A stretch of 64,000 nucleotides of DNA from JADCRZ01 sp037718865 (GTDB taxonomy: Bacteria; Bacteroidota; Bacteroidia; Chitinophagales; Chitinophagaceae), in the NCBI GenBank assembly GCA_037718865.1, contig JBBJMP010000029.1, forward strand, positions 9,905 to 73,904, in the 5' to 3' direction. The notes under the pieces were generated by a model. The model did not search any database. It worked only from the letters and a program-made list of their open reading frames with translations, and was not told where the DNA came from. Position numbers and translations under genes: made by a program. Shown here one piece after another: positions 35,553 to 44,899 of this stretch; positions within the stretch are counted from its first letter, which is position 1; each line of letters begins with the position of its first letter.

Positions 35553-35610
35553 TTTGACAATTGAATTAAAATCGTATTTTTGTTAACCAAATAGTTAAAC
35601 TGAACGGTTA
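35553..35610 (+). promoter_or_regulatory. Promoter and probable TetR operator of the efflux operon
   Basis: TTTG at 35553-35556 and TATTTTTG at 35575-35582 (18 bp apart) fit the Bacteroidota sigma factor consensus (TTTG ... TAnnTTTG). Directly after it lies the palindrome TTAAC-CAAATA-GTTAA (35583-35598) and an outer pair TTAACC/GGTTAA that reaches the start codon region. A palindrome at the expected transcription start, next to a TetR gene, is typical of an autoregulatory operator. Confidence 0.7.
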
Positions 35611-36219
35611 ATGATGGTCAAACAAGAAAGTACCGAAGAAAAAATTACAGCCGCCGCCAAAAAGGTCTTTATAACCAAAGGCATGATGGGCGCCCGCATG
35701 CAGGACATCGCCGATGAGGCCGGCATAAACAAGGCCATGCTCCATTATTATTTCCGCAACAAGGAAAAATTGTTTGAAAAGATATTTACTGAAGCATTTA
35801 CCAGCTTCTGGCCGCAAATAAATAATATACTCGATGCAGATATGCCCTTGTTCTCCAAGATCGAATCATTTTGCCATTCTTACATAGAAGTATTACTTAA
35901 TAATCCTTACGTACCCATATTCGTACTCAATGAGCTCAACCGTCAACCGGCTATGTTCATCCAAAAAGTCTGGAAATCGGGTCCTCCCAAGGTGGGCAGT
36001 TTGATACAACAAATTGAAATCGACGTAAAGAAAGGAAAGATAAAAGCGATCAACCCGGTGCAGCTCTTACTGAACATGGTATCGATGTGTGTATTTCCTT
36101 TTGTCGCAAAACCCATGTTCCAGGCTGCCCTGGGGATGAATGAACTGCAATACAGGCAGTTGATGGAAATCCGCAAAGTGGAAATAACCCGGTTTATCAT
36201 CGATTCAATAAGTAAATAA
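35611..36219 (+). CDS. TetR/AcrR family transcriptional regulator
   Basis: 202 residues. The N-terminal helix-turn-helix is clear: 'ITAAAKKVFITKGMMGARMQDIADEAGINKAMLHYYFRNKEKLFEKIF'. The C-terminal ligand-binding part is helical and divergent. It is the first gene of an efflux operon (next gene 6 bp after its stop) and probably represses it through the palindrome just upstream. The inducing compound is unknown. Confidence 0.93.
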   Translation: MMVKQESTEEKITAAAKKVFITKGMMGARMQDIADEAGINKAMLHYYFRNKEKLFEKIFTEAFTSFWPQINNILDADMPLFSKIESFCHSYIEVLLNNPYVPIFVLNELNRQPAMFIQKVWKSGPPKVGSLIQQIEIDVKKGKIKAINPVQLLLNMVSMCVFPFVAKPMFQAALGMNELQYRQLMEIRKVEITRFIIDSISK

Positions 36220-36225
36220 TTATTT

Positions 36226-37503
36226 ATGCCAAGATTAAAGATGAGGTTAATACGGCGAATGCTCTTCTTCCTCTGCTCTTTGCTTCCCATTGCATGTTTT
36301 ACCCAGGTATTGACCCTTGAAAAGTCGCAGGAACTGGCCAGGTTAAACTATCCCCTTGTCAAACAAAAACAACTCATAAGGCAGACAGCCGACATTAACA
36401 TTGCAAACCTCGGTAAAAGTTACCTACCCCAGCTTTCACTGGGCGGGCAAGCCACATACCAGTCGGATGTAACGCAGGTGAGCATACCCGTTAGCGGTTT
36501 TAAGATAGAGCCGCCGGGTAAAGACCAGTACAAGGTTACGGCCGACATCAATCAACTCCTTTATGACGGCGGAACCACCAAACATCAGAAGGCCCTGCAG
36601 CTATTAAACGCCAGCGTGGAAGACCAGCAGGTTGAAGTTGAGCTGTACTCGCTGAAAGAACGCATTAACCAGGTGTTCCTTTCTATTTTATACCTTGATG
36701 AACAGATGAAACAGGCTGACCTTATAAAGGAAGACCTGCAGACAGGCATCAAAAAGGTGGAAGCACAGGTGGAAAACAAGATAGCGTTCAGGTCAAGCCT
36801 TAACCTCTTAAAAGCTGAGTGGCTCAAAGCCGATCAACGGCTAATAGAATTGAAAGCAAGCCGCAAGGGATTGACAGAGACCCTCGGCCTGTTTCTAAAC
36901 CGGCAGCTTGATGAGAATGTGAAACTCGAAAAACCGGAAACTCCGATTCTTGCAATGGCGTCAATCAGCAGGCCTGAGATAACGCTGTTCAGCAACCAGT
37001 CTCAATTGCTTGATCATCAGAAAAAATTGATAGAGGCAAAAAACCGTCCCCGCTCAGGTTTATTTTTCCAGGGAGGATATGGCAGGCCTGCCCTAAACCT
37101 GCTTAAGAATGAATTTGACTTTTTTTATATCGGAGGCATTCGCCTGAACTGGTCGCTGGGCGGATTATATATTAGAAAAAAAGAAAAACAATTGATAGAT
37201 ATTAATCAGCAGATCGTTCATATCCGGAAAGATCAATTCCTGTTAAATACCAACACGCAACTGACTCAACAGGCTACTGAAATAGAGAAACTCAACAAAT
37301 TGATCACTTCTGACAATGAGATCATCGCACTCAGGGTCAGCGTAAAAAATGCTGCAAAAGCGCAATTGGAAAATGGGGTGATCACTGCTAACGATTACCT
37401 CCGGGAAGTAAACGCCGAGGACCTTTCCAGGCAAGCGATGATCAGTCATCAATTGCAATTGCTGCAAGCGACAATTAATTATTCAACCATTACAGGCAAA
37501 TAA
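36226..37503 (+). CDS. TolC-family outer membrane efflux protein
   Basis: 425 residues with an N-terminal signal peptide (RMLFFLCSLLPIACFTQ). Long helical, coiled-coil-like sequence with the OEP pattern: 'LTLEKSQELARLNYPLVKQ' near the start and the repeated 'NIANLGKSYLPQLSLGGQATYQSDV' stretch. Forms the outer membrane duct of the efflux pump. It sits between the TetR regulator and the HlyD-type adaptor; next gene begins 1 bp after its stop. Confidence 0.88.
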   Translation: MPRLKMRLIRRMLFFLCSLLPIACFTQVLTLEKSQELARLNYPLVKQKQLIRQTADINIANLGKSYLPQLSLGGQATYQSDVTQVSIPVSGFKIEPPGKDQYKVTADINQLLYDGGTTKHQKALQLLNASVEDQQVEVELYSLKERINQVFLSILYLDEQMKQADLIKEDLQTGIKKVEAQVENKIAFRSSLNLLKAEWLKADQRLIELKASRKGLTETLGLFLNRQLDENVKLEKPETPILAMASISRPEITLFSNQSQLLDHQKKLIEAKNRPRSGLFFQGGYGRPALNLLKNEFDFFYIGGIRLNWSLGGLYIRKKEKQLIDINQQIVHIRKDQFLLNTNTQLTQQATEIEKLNKLITSDNEIIALRVSVKNAAKAQLENGVITANDYLREVNAEDLSRQAMISHQLQLLQATINYSTITGK

Positions 37504-37504
37504 C

Positions 37505-38449
37505 ATGCGAACAAGTCATCTTCTCCTCCTCTTAATCTATCTTATCGTATCAAGCTGCCGTACGAATGAAAATTCCTTCGATGCTTCAGGCACCTTTGAG
37601 GCTGATGAAGTCGTCGTCTCTGCCGAGTTAAACGGAAAGCTAATTTCGTTTACGGTGGAAGAAGGCGATACCCTCTCCAAAGAAACCGTCGTCGGTTCAA
37701 TCGATGCCGGCAACTTGTCCCTGCAAAAGGAACAGGTGCAAGCGACCATAGCCGCATTACGGGAAAAAACAGCCGATGTCTCTCCTCAGGTGCGGTTGCT
37801 GCAGGAGCAGTTGCAGGTGCAGCAATCACAACTCGCCAACCTGGAACGCGAAAAAACACGAACGGAAAACCTGCTTAAACAGGACGCTGCGACAGATAAA
37901 CAACTCGATGATATTGTTGCCCAGATCGAGGTGATGCGCAGGCAAATGCTGGTTACGCAACAACAGGTGCGGGTGCAGCAAACGAATGTGTCTACGCAGA
38001 ACAGAAGTATTCTCAGTGAGGGAAAACCTTTACAATCCAGGGTAGCCCAACTGGAGGAGCAATTGCAGAAAGCAAATATTGTTAACCCGGTCAGCGGAAC
38101 GGTGCTTACCCGATACGCCGCTGCAGGGGAGGTAACGGCTGCAGGCAAAGCCCTGTACAGGATCGCCGACCTCTCTGTTGTCACCCTTCGTGCCTATATT
38201 ACGGGCGGACAGTTGTCGCGTGTTAAACTCGGTCAGCAGGTAAAAGTGCTGGTTGATGACGGCGCGGATAAATACCGTGATTATTTCGGTACGATCACCT
38301 GGATCTCAGACAAAGCCGAATTCACGCCGAAAACCATACAAACCAAAGAAGAAAGAGCAAACCTGGTTTATGCCATCAAGGTAAAAGTAAAAAACGATGG
38401 CTATCTCAAGATCGGCATGTACGGCGAATTAAAATTAAACAGCAAATGA
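37505..38449 (+). CDS. HlyD-family periplasmic adaptor lipoprotein
   Basis: 314 residues with a lipoprotein signal (LLLIYLIVSSCRTNE, cysteine 18). It has a split biotinyl-lipoyl-like domain (ASGTFEADEVVVSAELNGKL...VEEGDTLSKETVVGSIDA and 'NPVSGTVLTRYAAAGEVTAAGKALY') around a coiled-coil hairpin rich in Q and E (about 75-180). It resembles YbhG/YhiI adaptors. Links the inner-membrane ABC permeases to the TolC-like duct. The stop overlaps the next gene's start (ATGA). Confidence 0.92.
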   Translation: MRTSHLLLLLIYLIVSSCRTNENSFDASGTFEADEVVVSAELNGKLISFTVEEGDTLSKETVVGSIDAGNLSLQKEQVQATIAALREKTADVSPQVRLLQEQLQVQQSQLANLEREKTRTENLLKQDAATDKQLDDIVAQIEVMRRQMLVTQQQVRVQQTNVSTQNRSILSEGKPLQSRVAQLEEQLQKANIVNPVSGTVLTRYAAAGEVTAAGKALYRIADLSVVTLRAYITGGQLSRVKLGQQVKVLVDDGADKYRDYFGTITWISDKAEFTPKTIQTKEERANLVYAIKVKVKNDGYLKIGMYGELKLNSK

Positions 38450-39366
38450 TGAAGCCGGTTATCGTTCACCAGCTCGTTAAGCGGTATGGAACAAAAAAAG
38501 AGCCCGTAGAGGCGCTGAAAGAAATATCCTTTGATGTGAACCAGGCCGAACTTTTCGGTATCATCGGTCCGGACGGAGCCGGCAAGACCTCCCTGTTTCG
38601 CATACTCACGACCCTGTTACTGCCGGATGGCGGAAATGCTGTCGTAGACGGCTTTGATGTGGTGAAGCAGTACAAGGCAATTCGTGAGAGAGTGGGTTAT
38701 ATGCCCGGAAAGTTTTCCCTCTACCAGGACCTTACCGTGGAAGAGAATCTTTCCTTTTTTGCAACCATCTTTAATACGACCATCGCAGCCAATTATGAGC
38801 TGGTAAGAGACATCTATGTACAAATTGAACCGTTTAAAAACAGGAAAGCCGGCAAGTTGTCGGGAGGCATGAAACAAAAGCTGGCCCTTTGTTGCGCACT
38901 GATACACCGTCCGTCAGTGTTATTTCTTGATGAACCCACCACAGGCGTAGATGCAGTATCGCGTAAAGAATTCTGGGAAATGCTGCAGAGCCTCCGGAAA
39001 CAGGGTATAACCATACTGGTGTCCACTCCATACATGGATGAGGCAAGCCTCTGCGACCGTGTGGCATTGATGCAAAACGGCAGGTTATTATCGCTTAATA
39101 CTCCGGCAGGAGTGATCGGCGAATTCAATAACCCGCTGCTGGCAGTTAAAGCCTATAACATGCTGCAATTGCTCAACATAATTAAACAGGTGGATGATGT
39201 GGCAGACGCCTATCCGTTTGGCGAGTTCCATCATGTCGTGATGAAGCAGGGAGGCCAGGAAGAAAATTTAAGATACCATCTCCGGAAAACCTATGAAGAC
39301 CTGCAACTTTTTCCCGTGACCCCAAACATCGAGGATTGTTTCATGGCATTAATAAAAGCAACATGA
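38446..39366 (+). CDS. ABC transporter ATP-binding protein (first copy)
   Basis: 306 residues. Walker A GPDGAGKTSLFRI, signature LSGGMKQK, Walker B VLFLDEPTTGVD, then a C-terminal regulatory extension typical of YbhF-type subunits. All catalytic elements are intact. It is coupled by 4-bp overlaps to the gene on each side. Confidence 0.95.
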   Translation: MMKPVIVHQLVKRYGTKKEPVEALKEISFDVNQAELFGIIGPDGAGKTSLFRILTTLLLPDGGNAVVDGFDVVKQYKAIRERVGYMPGKFSLYQDLTVEENLSFFATIFNTTIAANYELVRDIYVQIEPFKNRKAGKLSGGMKQKLALCCALIHRPSVLFLDEPTTGVDAVSRKEFWEMLQSLRKQGITILVSTPYMDEASLCDRVALMQNGRLLSLNTPAGVIGEFNNPLLAVKAYNMLQLLNIIKQVDDVADAYPFGEFHHVVMKQGGQEENLRYHLRKTYEDLQLFPVTPNIEDCFMALIKAT

Positions 39367-40109
39367 ACGGCGACATTGTCATATCGGTAGAAAAGCTAAC
39401 AAAACGGTTCGGTGCTTTCACTGCAGTGGATGGGATAACCTTTGACGTTAGTCGAGGAGAGATCTTTGGATTTCTCGGAGCAAACGGTGCGGGAAAAACC
39501 ACGGCTATAAGGATGCTTTGCGGATTATCACTTCCGAGTTCAGGCAAGGCCGTGGTTGCCGGATTCGATGTATATAAACACAATGAAGAGATCAAGAAAA
39601 ACATCGGGTACATGAGCCAGAAGTTTTCCTTGTATGAAGACCTGACGGTAAGGGAAAATATCCGTTTCTATGCGGGCATATATGGAAAGCCGGATGCCTT
39701 TATCCGTGAAAAAACGGCTTCTGTGCTAAAACAACTTCACCTGGAAGAAGAGGCAAATAAACTCGTAAAGTCATTGCCGCTGGGCTGGAAGCAAAAGCTT
39801 GCTTTTTCGGTAGCCATTTTTCATGAGCCGGGCATCGTGTTCCTGGATGAACCAACCGGCGGTGTGGACCCGGTGACCAGGAGGGAGTTCTGGAATATGA
39901 TCTATCAGGCGGCAGCAAACGGAATCACGGTATTTGTAACCACACATTATATGGATGAGGCGGAATATTGCAACCGCATTTCGATCATGGTGGATGGAGG
40001 GATAGATGCGCTGGGCACACCGGCTCAGCTTAAATCGCAATTTAATGTTAGCAGTATGGATGAAGTATTCTTAAAGCTGGCCAGAAAGGCGGTACGGGGA
40101 GCGGATTGA
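39363..40109 (+). CDS. ABC transporter ATP-binding protein (second copy)
   Basis: 248 residues from the ATG at 39363, which overlaps the previous stop; an ATG at 39336 in this frame lies inside the preceding gene. Walker A GANGAGKTTAIRM and Walker B IVFLDEPTGGVD are intact, but the signature is degenerate (SLPLGWKQK instead of LSGG). The same asymmetry is known in the two halves of YbhF, so this pair probably acts as a split YbhF with one canonical and one degenerate composite site. Confidence 0.93.
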   Translation: MNGDIVISVEKLTKRFGAFTAVDGITFDVSRGEIFGFLGANGAGKTTAIRMLCGLSLPSSGKAVVAGFDVYKHNEEIKKNIGYMSQKFSLYEDLTVRENIRFYAGIYGKPDAFIREKTASVLKQLHLEEEANKLVKSLPLGWKQKLAFSVAIFHEPGIVFLDEPTGGVDPVTRREFWNMIYQAAANGITVFVTTHYMDEAEYCNRISIMVDGGIDALGTPAQLKSQFNVSSMDEVFLKLARKAVRGAD

Positions 40110-40130
40110 GGGGTGATTGGTATTTTTTTG

Positions 40131-40155
40131 TTTAAACTTTAAACCTTAAACCTTT
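40131..40155 (+). repeat. TTTAAAC short repeat before the first permease gene
   Basis: TTTAAACTTTAAACCTTAAACC, a 7-8 bp period, fills the last 25 bp before the ATG at 40159. It interrupts an otherwise tightly packed operon. Confidence 0.65.
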
Positions 40156-40158
40156 CAA

Positions 40159-41265
40159 ATGAAACAATTTCTCTCTTTTGTAAAAAAAGAATTCTTCCAC
40201 ATACTGCGGGACAGGCAGACCATGTTCATCCTGCTGGGAATGCCCATTGTACAGATCATCATATTTGGATTTGCATTAACCAACGAAGTAAAAAACGCCA
40301 GGATCGCTGTCCTCGACAATGCAAAAGACGTGGCCACCCTTTCGCTCACGCAGGAGCTGGAGGCCAGCCGTTACTTTGAAATCGACAACTACCTTCACTC
40401 GTATAATGATGTCGAAGCAGTTTTCCGCAAAGGAAAGATCAAACTTGTCGTCATATTTCCTCAACGGTTTAACCAAGACCTGCTACATCTAAATAAAGCA
40501 CAGGTGCAACTGGTTGCCGATGCCTCCGACCCTAACGTGGCAAACACCCTGACAAACTATGCACGGGCCATTATCATGGATTACCAGGATCGCATCACCC
40601 AGGGCCGTAAGCTCCCCTACACCATCAATACCGAAATGCGCATGTTGTACAATCCGCAGCTCAAAGGTTCGTACAGCATGGTTCCGGGAGTAATGGCTAT
40701 GGTGCTGATGCTGGTGTGTACCATGATGACGGCCATCACTATTGTAAAAGAAAAGGAGCTGGGTACCATGGAAATCATGCTGGTGTCGCCTGTAAGGCCT
40801 TTAAAGATCATCGTGGCCAAGGCCATTCCTTACCTTATTTTATCTATAGTGAACATTAGCAGTATTCTCTTGCTGAGCGTTTTTGTACTGGAAGTGCCCA
40901 TCAACGGTAGTCTTGCATTATTGGTTTTTGAGAGTATCCTCTTTACGCTGACCTGCCTGGCTTTTGGTCTACTCATTTCTTCTACTACCGATTCACAGCA
41001 AACAGCCATGTTTATTTCCTTGACAGGCATGTTCTTGCCTACCATTATGTTGAGCGGCTTTATGTTCCCTATTGAGAATATGCCATTCCCTTTACGGATG
41101 CTTTCAAACGCCGTCCCTGCCAAATGGTATTATTCGATAGTGAGGTCGGTGATGATCAAAGGAGTAGGATTAGCATCTGTCTGGAAGGAGACCCTGATCC
41201 TTACCGGTATGATGATATTTTTATTAATTCTGAGTACAAGAAAATTTAAAATCCGTCTCGCATGA
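40159..41265 (+). CDS. ABC-2 type permease (first copy)
   Basis: 368 residues. One N-terminal helix (MFILLGMPIVQIIIFGFAL), a large extracytoplasmic domain to about residue 165, then five membrane helices. It contains 'VPGVMAMVLMLVCTMMTAITIVKEKELGTMEIMLVSPVRPLKIIVAK', the ABC-2 signature. Likely forms a heterodimer with the next gene, like YbhS and YbhR, for drug or small-molecule export. Overlaps the next start by 4 bp. Confidence 0.93.
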   Translation: MKQFLSFVKKEFFHILRDRQTMFILLGMPIVQIIIFGFALTNEVKNARIAVLDNAKDVATLSLTQELEASRYFEIDNYLHSYNDVEAVFRKGKIKLVVIFPQRFNQDLLHLNKAQVQLVADASDPNVANTLTNYARAIIMDYQDRITQGRKLPYTINTEMRMLYNPQLKGSYSMVPGVMAMVLMLVCTMMTAITIVKEKELGTMEIMLVSPVRPLKIIVAKAIPYLILSIVNISSILLLSVFVLEVPINGSLALLVFESILFTLTCLAFGLLISSTTDSQQTAMFISLTGMFLPTIMLSGFMFPIENMPFPLRMLSNAVPAKWYYSIVRSVMIKGVGLASVWKETLILTGMMIFLLILSTRKFKIRLA

Positions 41266-42380
41266 GAACATTACGATTTCTATTGCAGAAGGAATTCAGG
41301 CAGATCTTCAGAGACCCTTCCATTCTGCGGATCATTTTTGTTATTCCCATCGTACAATTGCTGGTGCTGCCCTGGGCAGCGGATTACGAGATCAAAGATA
41401 TCCGGCTCAGTATTGTAGATCGCGACCATTCTTCGTATTCCCGGCAGCTCATCTCCAAGATAACGGCTTCCGGTTATTTTAAACTGCACCGCTATACAAT
41501 CTCTTACGAGCAGGCCCTGTTGGATATGGAAAATGATGAGGCGGATCTTATTTTGGAAATACCGGCCCGTTTTGAAACTGACCTGGTCAAATTAAACGAA
41601 GCCGGTCTTTTTATGGCAATCAATGCCATCAATGGAGTGAAAGCTAACATTGGAGGTGCTTATCTGCGGATCATTCTACAGGATTACAACCAGGAGGTAA
41701 GGATGAAATGGATCCAGTTGCCGCGTTTCAGCCCTGAATTAACTATTCAGGTTACTAACGCAAACTGGTATAACCCCCATATGAATTATAAGTTCTTTAT
41801 GGTGCCGGGCATACTGGTGATATTACTTACCATGGTAGGTGCAAACCTGGCTGCCTTAAACATCGTTAAAGAAAAAGAAATTGGCACTATTGAACAGATT
41901 AATGTAACGCCTATCAGAAAGTACCATTTTATTTTGGGTAAACTTATTCCCTTCTGGGTGCTCGGATTGCTTGTGTTAACTATCGGTTTATTAATCGCCA
42001 GGGTGGCTTACGGCATCATTCCTCTGGGCAGTCTTTTTGTAATATTTGGATTTGCCGCTGTCTATTTACTGGCCGTTCTTGGATTGGGCCTGCTGATCTC
42101 TACATTTACCAGCAACCAGCAACAGGCCATGCTGATCTCATTCTTTATGATGATGATCTTTATTCTGCTGGGAGGCTTGTATACTTCCATTGAAAGCATG
42201 CCTGTCTGGGCACAGCTGATTACCAAAATTAACCCGGTTGCTTACTTTATAGAGGTTATGCGAATGGTAGTTTTAAAAGGCAGCGGCTTTGCAGATATAT
42301 TGCCTCAAATGCTTACCATCCTTTTGTTTGCCATAGTTGTGAACGGTTGGGCGGTGTATAATTATAAGAAAAGGTCCTAA
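41262..42380 (+). CDS. ABC-2 type permease (second copy)
   Basis: 372 residues, same architecture as its neighbour: an N-terminal helix, a soluble domain and five C-terminal helices, with 'VPGILVILLTMVGANLAALNIVKEKEIGTIEQINVTPIRK'. Partner permease of the efflux system and last gene of the operon. Confidence 0.93.
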   Translation: MRTLRFLLQKEFRQIFRDPSILRIIFVIPIVQLLVLPWAADYEIKDIRLSIVDRDHSSYSRQLISKITASGYFKLHRYTISYEQALLDMENDEADLILEIPARFETDLVKLNEAGLFMAINAINGVKANIGGAYLRIILQDYNQEVRMKWIQLPRFSPELTIQVTNANWYNPHMNYKFFMVPGILVILLTMVGANLAALNIVKEKEIGTIEQINVTPIRKYHFILGKLIPFWVLGLLVLTIGLLIARVAYGIIPLGSLFVIFGFAAVYLLAVLGLGLLISTFTSNQQQAMLISFFMMMIFILLGGLYTSIESMPVWAQLITKINPVAYFIEVMRMVVLKGSGFADILPQMLTILLFAIVVNGWAVYNYKKRS

Positions 42381-42389
42381 CAGTCCTGC

Positions 42390-42560
42390 TGGTTGTCAAT
42401 TGCTCCATTAGGAGCAAGATGTCGGTAGAAACAAAATGGAATAAGTGCCTGCGTGCCGAAGGTACGCAACATCGTATGCAACATCTGTATTGCACCTGAC
42501 GGAGCAAAATCAATATTCATAAAATGTGCTACAAACCTTTAACCCCGATGGGGTAAAAAC
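42390..42560 (+). repeat. REP-like palindromic element, second locus
   Basis: A palindrome TTGCTCC-ATTA-GGAGCAA at the left, then CGTGCCGAAGGTACGCAAC and finally TGCTACAAACCTTTAACCCC with GATGGGGT. The middle and right modules match those at 20281-20375. The following 42561-42745 has no gene that I trust; it carries the leader of the next gene. Confidence 0.75.
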
Positions 42561-42745
42561 TACTCCCTTCTTAATGAATGAGATACGCCAGTCATGCAGT
42601 AACAGTCAAATACCTAAATAGGATTTTATATCTTCGTTTATGCAGAACGTATAACAAAGAAATGTTAAGATGCCTGTATAATAAAATACATGTTAGGCTA
42701 TTACCGTTTTACGCTGCCATAATTGCTTTAAAATTTTACTTACGT

Positions 42746-43381
42746 ATGCGTGTAATATTTGTTTTGTTGTCTGGTCTTTGCCTGATAAAGTGCGTTGCCC
42801 AGGATTATGATTACCCCGATTTCCGCAGTAAGAAGGATAATTTTCTAAAGATGAGGGAAAAGGAAATTCGAAGCGACCTGTCTTCGTTTACCATAGCAGG
42901 CATTGAGGAAAGTATGGGGAAGCAATCGATGAAATCAATACCGATCGTTAATTATAGCAACAATTTTATGCATTTTCAGGGCAATGATATACAGGTGATG
43001 ATCAGAGCCGGCCGGTTTGATCCTGCAAAACATAAATTAGGATACAGCGAAAAATACCTGGTGAAGATTGATAACAAGCCATTTTATGGAAATTACGGCA
43101 GTGTGCCCCGCAATAACATAGAATCCATAAAAGTTATTGTCGGACGGGACACGGTTGAGTTTCCGCCAACAGCCTTCGCAGATCTATATAATCCCAATTT
43201 TACTTATACGGATGCCTCGGGCTCGTTGAAGTCGCACAATGGTGTTTATCTCTCTCCGGATAACCATAAGATCTACATTTATATGCTGAACCGCGAACCG
43301 GCATCCAGCTATGAGGTGACCTGGGTGATAGAGAATAAAAAATATCTTAGGCGGGTGGTGGATTTTGGGTTGTTAAAATAA
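42746..43381 (+). CDS. Secreted protein of unknown function
   Basis: 211 residues from the ATG at 42746, chosen because it starts a clear signal peptide (MRVIFVLLSGLCLIKCVAQ); the cysteine near the cleavage site could also mark a lipoprotein. The frame is open upstream to 42578, but this adds 56 residues without signal function. The mature part has several tyrosine/asparagine-rich beta-type stretches and no motif I recognise. Standing alone between an efflux operon and a terminator. Confidence 0.7.
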   Translation: MRVIFVLLSGLCLIKCVAQDYDYPDFRSKKDNFLKMREKEIRSDLSSFTIAGIEESMGKQSMKSIPIVNYSNNFMHFQGNDIQVMIRAGRFDPAKHKLGYSEKYLVKIDNKPFYGNYGSVPRNNIESIKVIVGRDTVEFPPTAFADLYNPNFTYTDASGSLKSHNGVYLSPDNHKIYIYMLNREPASSYEVTWVIENKKYLRRVVDFGLLK

Positions 43382-43601
43382 ATGCAGTGCGGGTCCGTTC
43401 GAATGGTAAGACAAAAAAAAAAGTTAACGCCTGGGGGCAAACAATAATTCCATTTTCTGATACGGGATTTTATATTAATTTTGTGCTTCACCAAAGGAAA
43501 GGAGGTATTCATGCAATCTACAGATCATTCATGGACACCTTCGGTAACGATAAGTTAACCGGATTGTCCAGAAAAAATATCTGCTGACGCAAGCAAGCGT
43601 C

Positions 43602-43634
43602 AAAAGCCACTAAATAAAATTAGTGGCTTTTTTG
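43602..43634. terminator. Rho-independent terminator
   Basis: AAAAGCCACTAA, loop, TTAGTGGCTTTTTTT: a 12-base stem followed by T on the plus strand, and flanked by T on the minus strand as well. It lies between the secreted-protein gene and the end of proA, so it likely serves both directions. A second hairpin (TGACGC-aagcaa-GCGTCA, 43585-43602) abuts it. The 43387-43587 frame before it does not look like a gene. Confidence 0.85.
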
Positions 43635-43647
43635 TGCCAACATCCTC

Positions 43648-44898
43648 CTATCCGGGCCTCACCTGTCCATCTCCCTTTATAATCCATTTGTAGCTGGTCA
43701 GTGCTTCCAGTCCCATAGGACCACGTGCATGCAGCTTCTGTGTGCTGATCCCTATTTCGGCCCCAAGGCCAAACTGGGCACCATCTGTAAAAGCAGTAGA
43801 TGCATTTACATAAACGGCCGCAGCATCCACAGCGTGCAGAAACCGGTTTATTCTGTTTTCGTCTTCAGAAAGAATAGCTTCACTGTGACGGGAGCCATAA
43901 CGGTTAATGTGTTCCAACGCTTCTTCAAACTCATCAACAGTTTTGACGGCCATTTTATATGATAAAAATTCAGTGCCGAAGTGTTCCTCTCTGGCTGGTA
44001 ATAATAAGTGAGCAGGATAATTTCCGGACAAGACGGCAAACGCAGATGGGTCAGCGTAGATCCCTACCTGTTTATCTTCCATTGGTTTTACCAGGGCAGG
44101 CAGGTCTTGTAGCCTGCTTTGATGAATGATGAGGCAATCCAGCGCGTTACATACGCTTACCCTCCGCGTCTTGGCGTTATATACGATGGCCATTCCTTTT
44201 TCCAGGTCCGCCGTCTCGTCGAAATAAGTATGGACTATGCCCGCACCCGTTTCAATTACCGGAACCTTCGCATGCTGCCTGACATAATTAATCAGCTGCT
44301 GGCTACCCCGGGGTATAACCACATCTATCCAACCCGTGGCTTCCAAAAGGATTTCCGCAGATCTTCTTTCTGCAGGCATCAGGTTAATCACATTGGGGTC
44401 TACCTGATGGTCTGTCAAAACCTTTTTTATCACATTTATGAAGGCCTGGTTTGAAAATGCAGCATCGCTGCCTCCCTTAAGCACGCAGGCATTGCCTGTT
44501 TTAAAACACAAGGCAAAAGCATCGCAGGTCACATTGGGTCTTGCTTCATAAATAATTCCTATAACACCGATGGGCACCGTTAGCTTCAATATTCTTAAGT
44601 TGTTTTCCAGGGTTTTTTCGGATAATACAATGCCTACAGGGGAAGGAAGATTCGCCACATTAACAATATCTGTTGAAATGCCTGCTAGTCGCTCCGCTGT
44701 AAGTTGGAGGCGATCGTACCCGGGGTTGTCCACAGGCATACGAGCCAGGTCTTTTTCATTTTCCCTGAGCAGCCCCGGTATGTCTTCAATGATCTGCGCC
44801 GCGAGGGCTTTTAGAACTTCGTTGATCCGGTCATCCGTCAGCAGGCTCAGCTTTCGGCTTGCTTCGCGGGTGTTTTCAAAAAGCGCTTGATGATCCAT
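43648..44898 (-). CDS. proA: Glutamate-5-semialdehyde dehydrogenase
   Basis: 416 residues. Reduces gamma-glutamyl phosphate to glutamate semialdehyde, second step of proline synthesis. Aldehyde dehydrogenase superfamily features are visible: 'PIGVIGIIYEARPNVTCDAFALCFKTGNACVLKGGSDA', the catalytic cysteine in 'RRVSVCNALDCLIIH', and 'ASTAFTDGAQFGLGAEIGISTQKLHARGPMGLEALTSYKW' at the C-terminus. Starts 1 bp after proB; the two form an operon. Confidence 0.97.
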   Translation of the reverse strand: MDHQALFENTREASRKLSLLTDDRINEVLKALAAQIIEDIPGLLRENEKDLARMPVDNPGYDRLQLTAERLAGISTDIVNVANLPSPVGIVLSEKTLENNLRILKLTVPIGVIGIIYEARPNVTCDAFALCFKTGNACVLKGGSDAAFSNQAFINVIKKVLTDHQVDPNVINLMPAERRSAEILLEATGWIDVVIPRGSQQLINYVRQHAKVPVIETGAGIVHTYFDETADLEKGMAIVYNAKTRRVSVCNALDCLIIHQSRLQDLPALVKPMEDKQVGIYADPSAFAVLSGNYPAHLLLPAREEHFGTEFLSYKMAVKTVDEFEEALEHINRYGSRHSEAILSEDENRINRFLHAVDAAAVYVNASTAFTDGAQFGLGAEIGISTQKLHARGPMGLEALTSYKWIIKGDGQVRPG

Positions 44899-44899
44899 A

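Noticed and set aside
43387..43587. A 66-codon plus-strand frame after the secreted-protein gene
   Set aside because: Poor composition, no family, no leader, and it ends at the terminator hairpin; looks like chance.
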